A stretch of DNA of 64,000 bases from Solwaraspora sp. WMMA2056 (GTDB taxonomy: Bacteria > Actinomycetota > Actinomycetes > Mycobacteriales > Micromonosporaceae), in contig NZ_CP128360.1 in assembly GCF_030345095.1 (NCBI RefSeq), forward strand, positions 5,518,001-5,582,000. The letters are read 5' to 3'. Shown here piece by piece: positions 37,135-45,211 of the stretch; the first letter of the stretch is position 1; every line of letters starts with the position of its first letter. Position numbers and translations under genes: made by a program. The notes beneath the pieces were generated by a model. The model was not told the origin of the DNA. It ran no database searches and was given only the letters and a program-made list of their open reading frames with translations.

Positions 37135-37773
37135 TCAGTGCCGGGGGCCGAGCAGCCGGGTGGCGAGGACCGCCGCCTGGGTCCGCCGCTCCAGGCCGAG
37201 CTTGGCCAGCAGGCTGGAGACGTAGTTCTTGACGGTCTTCTCGGCCAGGAACATCTTGCCGGCGATCTCCCGGTTGGTCAGCCCTTCGGCGACGTACTCC
37301 AGGATCCGACGTTCCTGCTCGGTGAGGGACTTCAGCTCGTGCGGCTCCTCGACGCCGCTGCGGATCCGCTCCAGCACCCGGCGGGTGACCGCCGGGTCGA
37401 GCAGCGACTGGCCGGCGGCGACCCGCCGCACCGCGTCGACCAGGTCGGTGCCGCGGATCTGCTTGAGCACGTAGCCGGCGGCACCGGCCATGATCGCGGC
37501 GAACAGTGCCTCGTCGTCCTCGTACGAGGTGAGGATGAGCCCGTTGATCGAGGAGTCGACGGCCCGGATGTCGCGGCAGACGTCGATGCCGTTGCCGTCA
37601 GGTAGCCGGGCGTCGAGGATCGCCACGTCGGGACGCAACGCCGGGATCCGCCGACTCGCTTCCTGGGCGGAGCCGGACTCGCCGATCACTTCGATGTCAC
37701 CGCTGCTCTGCAGCAGGTCGGCGAGGCCACGGCGGACCACTTCGTGGTCGTCGAGCAGAAACACGCGGATCAT
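37135..37773 (-). CDS. devR: NarL/LuxR-family response regulator, DevR/DosR-like
   Basis: A 212-residue regulator. The receiver has Asp8-Asp9, phosphoacceptor Asp54 (ILDARLPDGNGIDVCRDI) and Lys104 region VLKQIRG. The linker and the C-terminal helix-turn-helix contain LTEQERRILEYVAEGLTNREIAGKMFLAEKTVKNYVSSLLAKLGLERRTQAAV, close to DosR, including Lys-Asn of the recognition helix. It should bind GGGAC-type palindromes such as the one in its own divergent promoter region. Partner: the convergent DevS-like kinase. Master regulator of the island by inference. Confidence 0.94.
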   Translation of the reverse strand: MIRVFLLDDHEVVRRGLADLLQSSGDIEVIGESGSAQEASRRIPALRPDVAILDARLPDGNGIDVCRDIRAVDSSINGLILTSYEDDEALFAAIMAGAAGYVLKQIRGTDLVDAVRRVAAGQSLLDPAVTRRVLERIRSGVEEPHELKSLTEQERRILEYVAEGLTNREIAGKMFLAEKTVKNYVSSLLAKLGLERRTQAAVLATRLLGPRH

Positions 37774-37808
37774 CCCCCGTTTCTACCCGGTTGCGCACCC
37801 GGTTGCCA

Positions 37809-37822
37809 GGGTCCAAGGTCCC
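37809..37822. promoter_or_regulatory. DosR/DevR-type box in the devR-nitroreductase divergent region
   Basis: GGGTCCAAGGTCCC; on the minus strand it reads GGGACCTTGGACCC, one base different from the ppdK element. It is 36 bp from the devR start and 89 bp from the divergent nitroreductase start, so it could serve autoregulation of devR and activation of the nitroreductase. Confidence 0.65.
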
Positions 37823-37910
37823 GCGTGGCGGGGTCCGGCGGGGCGGGGGGCCCATGAATCCGGGACATCCGACCCTGCCGCCGCCGGTGGGCAGGGCGGA
37901 TCGTGTAGGC

Positions 37911-38888
37911 ATGTTGACCACCACGTTCACCCTGGACCAGCTCCGCACCGCGGTGACCGCGGCGGTCCGCGCCCCGTCGCTGCACAACTACCAGCCGTGG
38001 CGGTTCCGGTTGGCCGACGGCGCGATCGAGGTACGGCTCGACCGGAGCCGGCTGCTGCCGGCCTGCGACCCGACCGGCTGGGCGGCCCGGATCGGCTGCG
38101 GTGCCGCCCTGTACAACCTGCGGCTGGCGCTGGCGGTCGGCGGCACGCCCGCGCAGGTCCGGCTGCGGCCGGAGCCGGCCGACCCGCATCTGCTGGCCCG
38201 GCTGGTGCCGGCGGCCCCGCACGCCGCCACCCCCACCGAGTGCCGGCTGCACGCGGCGATCCCCCGCCGGCACAGCAACCGGCTGCCGTTCCGGCCCGAT
38301 CCGGTGCCGCCGCCGATCCGGCAACGGCTCATCGACGCCGCCCGAGCCGAGGACGGCTGGCTGGAGCTGGTGATCGGCTCGACCGCAGTCGGCGCGATCG
38401 CGGAGATCGCGATGAGCGCCCACCGGGTGCTCGACCGGGACCCCGCCTACCAGGCCGAGGTGGCCCGGCTGACCCGGCACTACCCCGCGCCGGACGGGGT
38501 GCCGGCGATCTCCGGTGGGCCGGTCGCCGAACCACAGGACCTGCTGCCGCAGCGGCCGTTCGGTGACTGGCTGCGGGTACCGGGGCGCGACTTCGAGTCG
38601 GAGCCGCTGGTGGCCGTGCTCGGCGCAGCCGGCAACACGCCCAGCGACCAGCTCATCGCCGGGCAGGCGTTGCAGCGGGTGCTGTTGACGGTGACCGACG
38701 CCGGTCTGGCCGCGTCGATGCTGTCCCAGCCGATCGAGGTGGCCCAGGCACGGGAGCAGCTCCGCCTGGCGCTGGGCCGGTTCGGTTCCCCGCAGATGGT
38801 CATCCGGATCGGATACGGTCAGCCAGGTCGACCGACGCCGCGTCGGGACACGACCGACGTGATCGACACGGTCCTGGAGGAAACATGA
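37911..38888 (+). CDS. Acg-type nitroreductase-like protein 3
   Basis: A 325-residue protein with the family signature RAPSLHNYQPWRFRL near residue 24, IPRRHSNRLPF, and the second-half segment DQLIAGQALQRVLLTVTDAGLAASMLSQP. The ATG giving this start lies at the expected distance from the signature; a 40-codon upstream extension crosses the DosR-type box and is unlikely. The stop overlaps the next usp start (ATGA), so the two are translated together. Confidence 0.87.
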   Translation: MLTTTFTLDQLRTAVTAAVRAPSLHNYQPWRFRLADGAIEVRLDRSRLLPACDPTGWAARIGCGAALYNLRLALAVGGTPAQVRLRPEPADPHLLARLVPAAPHAATPTECRLHAAIPRRHSNRLPFRPDPVPPPIRQRLIDAARAEDGWLELVIGSTAVGAIAEIAMSAHRVLDRDPAYQAEVARLTRHYPAPDGVPAISGGPVAEPQDLLPQRPFGDWLRVPGRDFESEPLVAVLGAAGNTPSDQLIAGQALQRVLLTVTDAGLAASMLSQPIEVAQAREQLRLALGRFGSPQMVIRIGYGQPGRPTPRRDTTDVIDTVLEET

Positions 38889-39760
38889 CTGACCCGATCG
38901 TCGTGGGTGTCGACGGTTCGCCAGCGAGTCTGTGCGCGGCCCGGCACGCCGCCGGCGCCGCGGCACGCGGCGACGCGCCGCTGGTGCTGGTGCACGGATA
39001 CCTGCACGCCTTCGGGTACGGGATCCCGATCAACCCCTACGACGGGGAGCTACCGGGCCCGAACGAGGAAGGTGAGCGGATGCTGGCCGAGACCGCGGCG
39101 CAGCTGCGGGCGCAGTGGCCGGGGCTGATGGTCGAGACCCGGCAGGTCGCCGCTGGCGGGGCACCCACCCTGATCGAGGAGTCGCGGCACGCGGAGCTGG
39201 TGGTGGTCGGCAGCCGCGGTCTCGGCGGGTTCACCGGGCTGCTGCTCGGCTCGGTCAGCTCCCAGGTGGCCGGGCATGCGCACTGCCCGGTGCTGGTGGT
39301 CCGTCCACCGGACGCGCCGGACGACACCGACCGGCCGGTGCTGGTCGGCGTCGACGGGTCGGCGCACGCCGAAACCGCCCTGTTCATCGCCGCCGACGAG
39401 GCCGTCGCGCGAGGCGTCGACCTGACGCTGCTGCACGTGTGGTGGCCGAACTCGATGCGCGACAGCGGCGAGTTCCCCGCACCGGCGCAGGCCGCCCGGG
39501 CCGAGGCCGACGAGGTTCTCGAGGAGGCCGCGGCGGCGGTCCGCCGCCGCCACCCGGACCTGGCAGCGGAGAAACGTCCGTTGGAGGGGGTGGAGGCAGA
39601 CGCGGTGATGGTGGAGGCCAGCCGGACAGCCGGCCTGGTCGTGGTCGGTTCCCGTGGTCGGGGCGGGTTCACCGGGCTGCTGCTCGGATCGGTGAGTCAG
39701 ACGCTGGTGCACCACGCACACTGCCCGGTGCTGGTGGCCCGCCCACATTCGCACCGCTGA
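38885..39760 (+). CDS. Universal stress protein, tandem UspA domains
   Basis: A 291-residue double-Usp protein. Sites: IVVGVDGSPASLCAARHAAGAA with VVGSRGLGGFTGLLLGSVSSQVAGHAHCPVLVV, and VLVGVDGSAHAETALFIAADEA with VVGSRGRGGFTGLLLGSVSQTLVHHAHCPVLVA. The strong likeness of the two halves suggests internal duplication. GGAGGAAAC precedes the ATG, which overlaps the nitroreductase stop. Confidence 0.94.
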   Translation: MTDPIVVGVDGSPASLCAARHAAGAAARGDAPLVLVHGYLHAFGYGIPINPYDGELPGPNEEGERMLAETAAQLRAQWPGLMVETRQVAAGGAPTLIEESRHAELVVVGSRGLGGFTGLLLGSVSSQVAGHAHCPVLVVRPPDAPDDTDRPVLVGVDGSAHAETALFIAADEAVARGVDLTLLHVWWPNSMRDSGEFPAPAQAARAEADEVLEEAAAAVRRRHPDLAAEKRPLEGVEADAVMVEASRTAGLVVVGSRGRGGFTGLLLGSVSQTLVHHAHCPVLVARPHSHR

Positions 39761-39798
39761 CCGGCCCGCCAGCCGGGTCGAACGTCCCTGCCGCCCGG

Positions 39799-40902
39799 TC
39801 AGACGGTGTAACGCAGGATCGCACCGACGCCGTCGGGCACCTGGTCGGCGAGCTTGTCCGGCACCACCACCAGCCGGGTTCCGCCGGCGAGGGCGGCCCG
39901 CACGGCGGCATCACCCAGCGGCACCTCGACGGGATCCGTCACGCCGAAAACGGCCACCGCGCCGACCGTGGCACCGACCTGGTCGGGCTGCGGTCCGGCG
40001 TACGCCGAACGGGTTGTCAGCTGCGGGTCGTCGACCAGCAGCAGGGTGTCGACCTGCCGGCGGGCGAGCGTCGCGAGCGTGTCCGACGCCCCAGCGGCGG
40101 CCCGGTCAGCCTGGCCGATCTCCCGCCAGTACGCCGCGACGGCGGCGGCCACGTCCGCGTCGGCGATGCCCTCCACCACGTCGACGGCCTGTTCGACCGC
40201 CGCGTCGGTGGTGTCGTAGGCGCCCTGCACCTCGTGCAGCAGTTCGGCGACCCGGGTCGGCGACTTGTCCCGTAGGAACTGCACCGCCCGGACGTCCCCG
40301 GTGACCACGACCGCCCGGGGTCGGACCTCGTCGACCAGTTCGGCGAGCCGCTCGGCCACCAGCGTCGCGTTGGCCTCCCAGCGGTCCTCGGCCCGCTGCT
40401 GGTACCGCCGCTGGGACCAGCCGCCCGGATGCGACCGGGTAATGTGCAACGTCTCCCCGGCGACCGACTCGGTCACCTCCACACCGTCCGGCTGCAGGGC
40501 GACGATCTCGGCGCCGACCCGGTCGGTCGCCACCACCAGAACGGGTAGCTGCCGCTGCTGCCAGCGCAACAGGGGCAACAGGTGCGGGATCGCACCGTAG
40601 CTGGCGATCTCCCGCTCCGGCGGTTCCGGCAGCTGACGCACCAGCCGCACCCGCTCTGCGTCGGCGATCACCACCAGGGTGTCCCCGTCGGCGTAGGCCC
40701 GGTTCGTCAGCCCGCCGATCACGTCGAGCAGTTCGCCAGGCGCCCCCGCCTCGGCCAGCCGTTGGCGGGCCGCCCGCCAGCGCAGCTGGACCTGCTCGCC
40801 GGTGTCCGGGGCCCGGCCGCTGGTGTCCAGGTAGAGCGACACGAACGGGCCGGGGACGGTGGCCAGGTCGGCGAGGGTGGTACGGGGCGTGGTCGAAGTC
40901 AC
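39799..40902 (-). CDS. Rv2629-like protein (bacterial eRF1-domain / Vms1-like family)
   Basis: A 367-residue protein resembling M. tuberculosis Rv2629, a DosR-regulon member, with PFVSLYLDTSGRAPDTGEQVQLRWRAARQRL at the start and an eRF1-domain-2-like centre (QLPVLVVATDRVGAEIVAL, HPGGWSQRRYQQRAEDRWEANATLVAERLAEL). The QRRYQQR segment lies where release factors and Vms1 carry their GGQ-type loop. Proteins of this type have been linked to ribosome-associated peptidyl-tRNA release, which would suit translation shutdown in dormancy. The activity is inferred from family only. Confidence 0.8.
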   Translation of the reverse strand: MTSTTPRTTLADLATVPGPFVSLYLDTSGRAPDTGEQVQLRWRAARQRLAEAGAPGELLDVIGGLTNRAYADGDTLVVIADAERVRLVRQLPEPPEREIASYGAIPHLLPLLRWQQRQLPVLVVATDRVGAEIVALQPDGVEVTESVAGETLHITRSHPGGWSQRRYQQRAEDRWEANATLVAERLAELVDEVRPRAVVVTGDVRAVQFLRDKSPTRVAELLHEVQGAYDTTDAAVEQAVDVVEGIADADVAAAVAAYWREIGQADRAAAGASDTLATLARRQVDTLLLVDDPQLTTRSAYAGPQPDQVGATVGAVAVFGVTDPVEVPLGDAAVRAALAGGTRLVVVPDKLADQVPDGVGAILRYTV

Positions 40903-41031
40903 CGTAGGTCCTTCCTTGGTCGTCGGCAGGTCGTCCCTTTGCGGTACCCGGTAGCCGCTGCGGATACTCCACCCGGCGTCGCCGGTGCCCTGCCTCGGGT
41001 TGACCTACCGGAGTCGGCTGCATGCGACGGA

Positions 41032-43065
41032 TCAGTGCCCACGGCCGAACACGTCGACCAGCCCCCACCGACCGGGGATGTCCAGCAGCTCGATCCGGCC
41101 GATGCCGCGCGGCAGGTGCGGGCGGACGATCAGATGCTCGCCCTTCGGGTCGAGACCGAGCATGGAACACAGGAACATCAACACCGCCCCGGCCGACCAG
41201 GAGTGCGGGCTGCACGCAGCCGCCAGCTGAACCGGATACTTGGTCAACTTCCGGTCGTAGCCCGCGAACGCGCTGGGCAGGCGGCCGTCGAAGAACTCCG
41301 AAGCATCGATGATGGCACCCGCTACCCGGGCGGCTTCCTGATGGAAGCCGTACTGACGCATGCCGTGGGCGATGAGGGCGTTGTCGAACGGCCAGATCGC
41401 CCCGGTGTGGAAGCCGACCGGGCTGTACCGCCCGTCGCCCTCGGCAAGGGTACGGATGCCCCAGCCGGTGAAGAGCCGCTCGCTCATCAGATGTTTGACG
41501 ACGTGCCGAGCCTTGTCCGGGTCGACGATACCGCTCCACAGCAGGTGCCCCATGTTCGAGGCGCAGGCGTCGACGTGGTTGCCATCGGCGTCCACGCCAA
41601 GCGCGTAGTAGCGGCCGTCGCGGATCCAGAACCTCTGGTTGAACCGGCGCTTGAGCTCGGCGGCCTGGGCTTCGAGCTCGGCGGCGTACGCCGGATCGTT
41701 CCACACCTCACGGGCCAACCGGGCACCGCGACGTTTGGCGTCGTAGGCATAACCCTGGAGCTCGCAAGTAGCCCGGGGGCCGACCGGTATCCGACCATCG
41801 CGGTAGGAAATGGCATCGGGCGTGTCTTTCCAGCACTGGTTCTCCACGCCAAGTCGGTCGTTGCGTCTGGCGTACCAGAGGTAGCCGTCGCCCATGATGT
41901 CGCCGTACTCGTCGATCCACCGCAACGCCCGTCGGGTGTGGAACTCGAGCTCCTGGGCGATCGAGGTATCTCCGGTCCATCTGTCGTACGCGTCGAGCAG
42001 GATGACGAACAGCGGCGTCGTGTCGGCCGCACCGTAGTAGGGGCAGGCGGCGATCTCCCCGAACCCGGCTCGCTCTCCGAACCGGAACTCCTGGAGGATC
42101 TTGCCGGGTTCCTCCTCGGCGAAGTCGTCGAGCCGGGTTCCCTGCGCGTCCGCGAGAAAGTGCAGGACGTTCGGCACCATCGACGGGATGAACGGCAGTA
42201 GCTGCAGGCAGGTTACGATGCTGTCCCGACCCTGCAGTCCCATCATCCGGGGCAGTCCGGCGGAGAACTGCTGTTCCCCACGCAGGTTCCCGGTAAAACG
42301 CAGTGCCGCCAGATCGGTGAGACTGCGGCGGTACGCCTGGTCGAGTGGGGCCGAGTCACAGCTCAGGGTGGGGGCGGCGGCGAGCCACTCGGCCAGCACC
42401 CGGCTCGCATCCACCATGCCCGGGGCGTCGAAGTTTGGCGCGGTCACCCGGATGTCCCGCCCATGGATGCCGCGCACCCAGTAGATCAGCTGCAGGACGG
42501 TCTCCCACGATCCGTGCGGCCCGACGCTGATGTCGAACGTCATCCCGTGGTCGTCAATCGCCGCCTCAGCGCTGCTGGTGATCACCACTTCACGGCACTG
42601 ATTCTCCCGGGTGTAGTACATGTGCAGGGTGTCCTGCTCGACAGCGGTGGATATCTTCCCTTTCTTGCGCACGTTGGCGTACTCGGTGGAGTCTGCGAAG
42701 TCGGTGGCGATGTCGAGCCGGACCCGTAGGTCGACCGCGACTTCCTGGTGGTTGAGCACGGTCAGCTGCTCCACGAAGGCGCCACCACCGAGGCGACGCT
42801 GGCGGATCACCGACATGCTCGCGTCGACGTAGTGGGTCGGCTCGCCCGGAACAAGGAAGTAGCGCGATTCGAAGTACTGAAGGTCGTCAACGGACAGCAC
42901 GGAGAGGCGTTCGCCGTTGACGGTGAGATTCCAGACGGACAGGTAGCGCATGTCGAAACCGAACAGCCCGGTAGGCATATCCGTCGAGGGCGACACGTCA
43001 CCGCGCTCGTCGCTGACCATGAACAGGTTGCCTTCGAGGATGCTGGTGTACTTGAGGTTCGTCAC
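41032..43065 (-). CDS. Amylo-alpha-1,6-glucosidase-like glycogen debranching enzyme
   Basis: A 677-residue protein. The N-terminal domain (1-200) is the GDE_N_bis type (LKYTSILEGNLFMVSDERGDVSP, GLFGFDMRYLSVWNLTVNGERL). The C-terminal part is an (alpha/alpha)6 glycoside hydrolase barrel with LPRMMGLQGRDSIVTCLQLLPF, GEIAACPYYGAADTTPLF and SPVGFHTGAIWPFDNALIAHGM, which include likely catalytic acids. It would release glucose from branched glucans or trehalose/glycogen-like stores. The GTG start overlaps the TGA of the sterol-carrier-like gene (GTGA), so the two are coupled. The GC is somewhat lower and codons less biased than in neighbours. Confidence 0.85.
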   Translation of the reverse strand: MTNLKYTSILEGNLFMVSDERGDVSPSTDMPTGLFGFDMRYLSVWNLTVNGERLSVLSVDDLQYFESRYFLVPGEPTHYVDASMSVIRQRRLGGGAFVEQLTVLNHQEVAVDLRVRLDIATDFADSTEYANVRKKGKISTAVEQDTLHMYYTRENQCREVVITSSAEAAIDDHGMTFDISVGPHGSWETVLQLIYWVRGIHGRDIRVTAPNFDAPGMVDASRVLAEWLAAAPTLSCDSAPLDQAYRRSLTDLAALRFTGNLRGEQQFSAGLPRMMGLQGRDSIVTCLQLLPFIPSMVPNVLHFLADAQGTRLDDFAEEEPGKILQEFRFGERAGFGEIAACPYYGAADTTPLFVILLDAYDRWTGDTSIAQELEFHTRRALRWIDEYGDIMGDGYLWYARRNDRLGVENQCWKDTPDAISYRDGRIPVGPRATCELQGYAYDAKRRGARLAREVWNDPAYAAELEAQAAELKRRFNQRFWIRDGRYYALGVDADGNHVDACASNMGHLLWSGIVDPDKARHVVKHLMSERLFTGWGIRTLAEGDGRYSPVGFHTGAIWPFDNALIAHGMRQYGFHQEAARVAGAIIDASEFFDGRLPSAFAGYDRKLTKYPVQLAAACSPHSWSAGAVLMFLCSMLGLDPKGEHLIVRPHLPRGIGRIELLDIPGRWGLVDVFGRGH

Positions 43066-43460
43066 CTGGCTTCCTTCCAACCCTCCGCCAGCTGCCGCGG
43101 ATGCCGGGCACCCACCGTGTCGGGCAGCAGCCAGTTGAACATCGGCAGCAACGCGATCACGCCCTCCAGGGTGAGCCCGAAGCGGATGAATGCGGGGAAG
43201 AGTCGTTCCTTCCCGCACAGGATCTGTTCGAACAGCACGCTGTCGATGGCGACGACGCAATCCGCATCGGCACCGGACTGTTCGGCCCGCACGCGGCCCG
43301 CCGCGAAACGCAGCAGCCACTGCTCAGTGTGATCGCGGTACCGCACGTCGAAGCGCAGCGAGCCGTCGACTGCTGGGGGCAACCGAGGATCGCGTTCGTG
43401 GACGCTGGCGAAGAAGGCCTCCGTGGTCGCTGACAACCCGCCACCTCCCTCGCCTGCCAC
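43062..43460 (-). CDS. SCP2-type sterol/lipid-binding domain protein
   Basis: A protein of 124-132 residues with one SCP2 domain: FFASVHERDPRLPPAVDGSLRFDVRYRDHTEQWLLRFAAGRVRAEQSGADADCVVAIDSVLFEQILCGK, then a hydrophobic C-terminal helix (FIRFGLTLEGVIALLPMFNWLLP). Such domains bind lipids or act as unspecific carriers. The start is ambiguous: a GTG that begins MAGEGG, or a TTG eight codons later with a well-spaced GGGAGG. A 16-bp tandem duplication covers this ribosome-site region. Coupled to the debranching-enzyme gene. Confidence 0.75.
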   Translation of the reverse strand: MAGEGGGGLSATTEAFFASVHERDPRLPPAVDGSLRFDVRYRDHTEQWLLRFAAGRVRAEQSGADADCVVAIDSVLFEQILCGKERLFPAFIRFGLTLEGVIALLPMFNWLLPDTVGARHPRQLAEGWKEAR

Positions 43461-43471
43461 CTCCCTCGCCT
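43440..43471 (-). repeat. 16-bp tandem duplication over a ribosome-binding site
   Basis: On the minus strand AGGCGAGGGAGGTGGC occurs twice in a row. Each copy contains a GGGAGG ribosome site and a GTG, but the two GTGs are in different frames, so the duplication changes which start codon can be used for the SCP2-domain gene. Confidence 0.85.
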
Positions 43472-43656
43472 GCTACTGGACGAGTCTGCCGCCAGGCCGG
43501 ACGCGACATTGCCGATTGCGTCGGCAATCACCCGTCAGGGTGTTTGACGACGCCGTGGGCAGCTCACGCGGGTCCGCGCCGCCGACGCGGACCGCGGTCG
43601 GCAGACCCGCCGCCCTCATCGGCGATCCCCGCGCAGCCCCCACACACCACCGTGTA

Positions 43657-43695
43657 TTGACTTTCGTTGATTTGAGCGTGATTCTTAGGTAGGAC
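43657..43695 (+). promoter_or_regulatory. Promoter region of the LPMO gene, in a 386-bp gap
   Basis: The gap between the SCP2-type gene and the LPMO gene holds no gene. An AT-richer core has two overlapping candidate promoters: TTGACT (43657-43662) with GATTCT 17 bp on, and TTGATT (43667-43672) with TAGGAC (43690-43695) 17 bp on. Either would give a leader of about 150 nt before the LPMO ATG. No clear operator is visible. Confidence 0.45.
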
Positions 43696-43846
43696 AGCTT
43701 CGGGAGCCGGCAGCCACGCGGGAGCAGGGCAACTCTCCGCAGGACCGTGACGCGCAGCGCACATTCGTGCGCGCTCGCGGGCGACGATCCGTGCTTTCGC
43801 TACCGCGCCCCGTACCGGCGCGCACCAACCGAGGTTGGAGTCTGTA

Positions 43847-44917
43847 ATGCCCACACTCACCACCACCGGCCGGCGACCACTCGCGCTGTACGCCCTGGTC
43901 GTTGCCGTCGCCGCCGGGCTGCTGCTGACCACCGCACTGGCCAATGTCGCCTCGGCCCATGGATCAGTGCTCGATCCGGCCTCCCGCAACTACGGATGTC
44001 TCGACCGCTGGGGCGGGAACCACATGGCACCGGAGATGGCCACCGAGGATCCCATGTGCTATCAGGCATGGCAGGCCAACGCTGCCGCCATGTGGAACTG
44101 GAACGGCCTCTACCGCGAAGGCGTCGGCGGCAACCACCAGGGCGCCATCCCAAACGGCCAGCTCTGCAGCGGTGGACGCACCGAGGGCGGCCGCTACAAC
44201 GCCATGGACGCCATCGGCAACTGGCGGGCCAAGTCAATCAGCAACTCGTTCAGCGTCCGATTGTTCGATCAAGCCAGCCACGGTGCCGACTACATCCGGG
44301 TGTACGTGACCCGGCAGGGCTTCAACCCGATCAGCCAGGCACTCGGCTGGGGCAATCTGGAGCTCGTCGCCCAGATCGGCAACACGCCGGCGTCGCAGTG
44401 GCAGAGCGTGCCCAGCGGGGTGCAGATCGACATCCCGGCGACCGCGCCGGGGCGCACCGGCCGACACATGGTCTACACCATCTGGCAGGCCAGCCATATG
44501 GACCAGTCCTACTACTTCTGCAGCGACGTGAACTTCGGCGGCAGCAACCCGCCGCCCACCACCGCACCTCCGACCACGCCGCCGCCCACCACGGCCCCGC
44601 CGACCACGCCGCCGCCCGGCTCGGCCGGCTGCACCGCGTCCTACAGCGTCGCCTCGACCTGGTCCGGCGGCTTCCAGGGTGAGGTCCGGGTGACCGCCGG
44701 CTCCTCGGCGATCAGCGGCTGGACGGTGACCCTGGCCTACCCGAGCGGGCAGACCGTGCAGCAGGCGTGGAACGCCACGGTCTCGGCCAGCGGGTCGACG
44801 GTGACCGCCCGTAACGTCGCCTACAACGGCAGCCTCGGCGCCGGTGCCAGCACCAGCTTCGGGTTCATCGGCTCGTCGTCCGGCGGCACCCCGTCGGTGA
44901 CCTGCAGCGCCTCCTGA
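43847..44917 (+). CDS. Lytic polysaccharide monooxygenase AA10 with CBM2
   Basis: A 356-residue secreted copper enzyme that breaks cellulose (or chitin) chains oxidatively. The signal peptide ends LANVASA so that His38 becomes the N-terminal residue of the mature protein (HGSVLDPASRNYGC), as required for the copper brace. The second brace histidine is probably His145 in FDQASHGADYIRVYVT, and the aromatic axial residue is in SYYFCSDVNF. A TTAPP-type linker (about 234-262) leads to a CBM2 with conserved tryptophans. CBM2-tailed AA10 proteins with this layout are usually cellulose-active. Together with the mannanase it points to plant-wall degradation. Confidence 0.93.
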   Translation: MPTLTTTGRRPLALYALVVAVAAGLLLTTALANVASAHGSVLDPASRNYGCLDRWGGNHMAPEMATEDPMCYQAWQANAAAMWNWNGLYREGVGGNHQGAIPNGQLCSGGRTEGGRYNAMDAIGNWRAKSISNSFSVRLFDQASHGADYIRVYVTRQGFNPISQALGWGNLELVAQIGNTPASQWQSVPSGVQIDIPATAPGRTGRHMVYTIWQASHMDQSYYFCSDVNFGGSNPPPTTAPPTTPPPTTAPPTTPPPGSAGCTASYSVASTWSGGFQGEVRVTAGSSAISGWTVTLAYPSGQTVQQAWNATVSASGSTVTARNVAYNGSLGAGASTSFGFIGSSSGGTPSVTCSAS

Positions 44918-44942
44918 CGGCGTACCGGCCACGCAAACACCC

Positions 44943-44981
44943 GACCGGGGCGGTGTCGCGACTCGCGACACCGCCCCGGTC
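44943..44981 (+). terminator. 18-bp stem terminator after LPMO gene
   Basis: GACCGGGGCGGTGTCGCG (44943-44960) pairs exactly with 44964-44981 over the three-base loop ACT, 25 nt after the stop codon. It is the strongest terminator in the window and also insulates the nitrogen-regulated operon behind it. Confidence 0.88.
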
Positions 44982-45031
44982 GTCATGTCCGGCCCGCCAC
45001 AGATCGACTCTCGTCGATAGTGGTCGACCAC

Positions 45032-45096
45032 ATAACACATTCGAAACAAGCGGTAACACGGACATGATTGTCAGCCATTGCCGGCGTGGTTACAGT
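45032..45096 (+). promoter_or_regulatory. GlnR-type box and promoter of the pyrimidine-degradation operon
   Basis: ATAAC-N6-GAAAC-N5-GTAAC (45032-45057) matches the actinomycete GlnR pattern (GTnAC-N6-GAAAC repeats) closely. Eleven bases on, TTGTCA (45068-45073), a 17-bp spacer and TACAGT (45091-45096) form a good promoter. The box sits just upstream of the -35, the place for an activator, so the operon should be induced in nitrogen limitation. The leader to the first ATG is about 110 nt. Confidence 0.72.
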
Positions 45097-45211
45097 CGTA
45101 CCTTCTCGCCAGCCGGGAAGCGCAGCTCACGGCCGGCGGGCCGGGTCAGCCATGCTGTCCGCCAGTGGATCGACGGTGCCGGGAAACCGCCGCCGCAGAA
45201 GGGATCCGCCC

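Noticed and set aside
40924-40937. A DevR-type box before the Rv2629-like gene
   Set aside because: On the minus strand GGGACGACCTGCCG-like sequence has only one good arm; too weak to list as a feature although expression by DevR would be expected.
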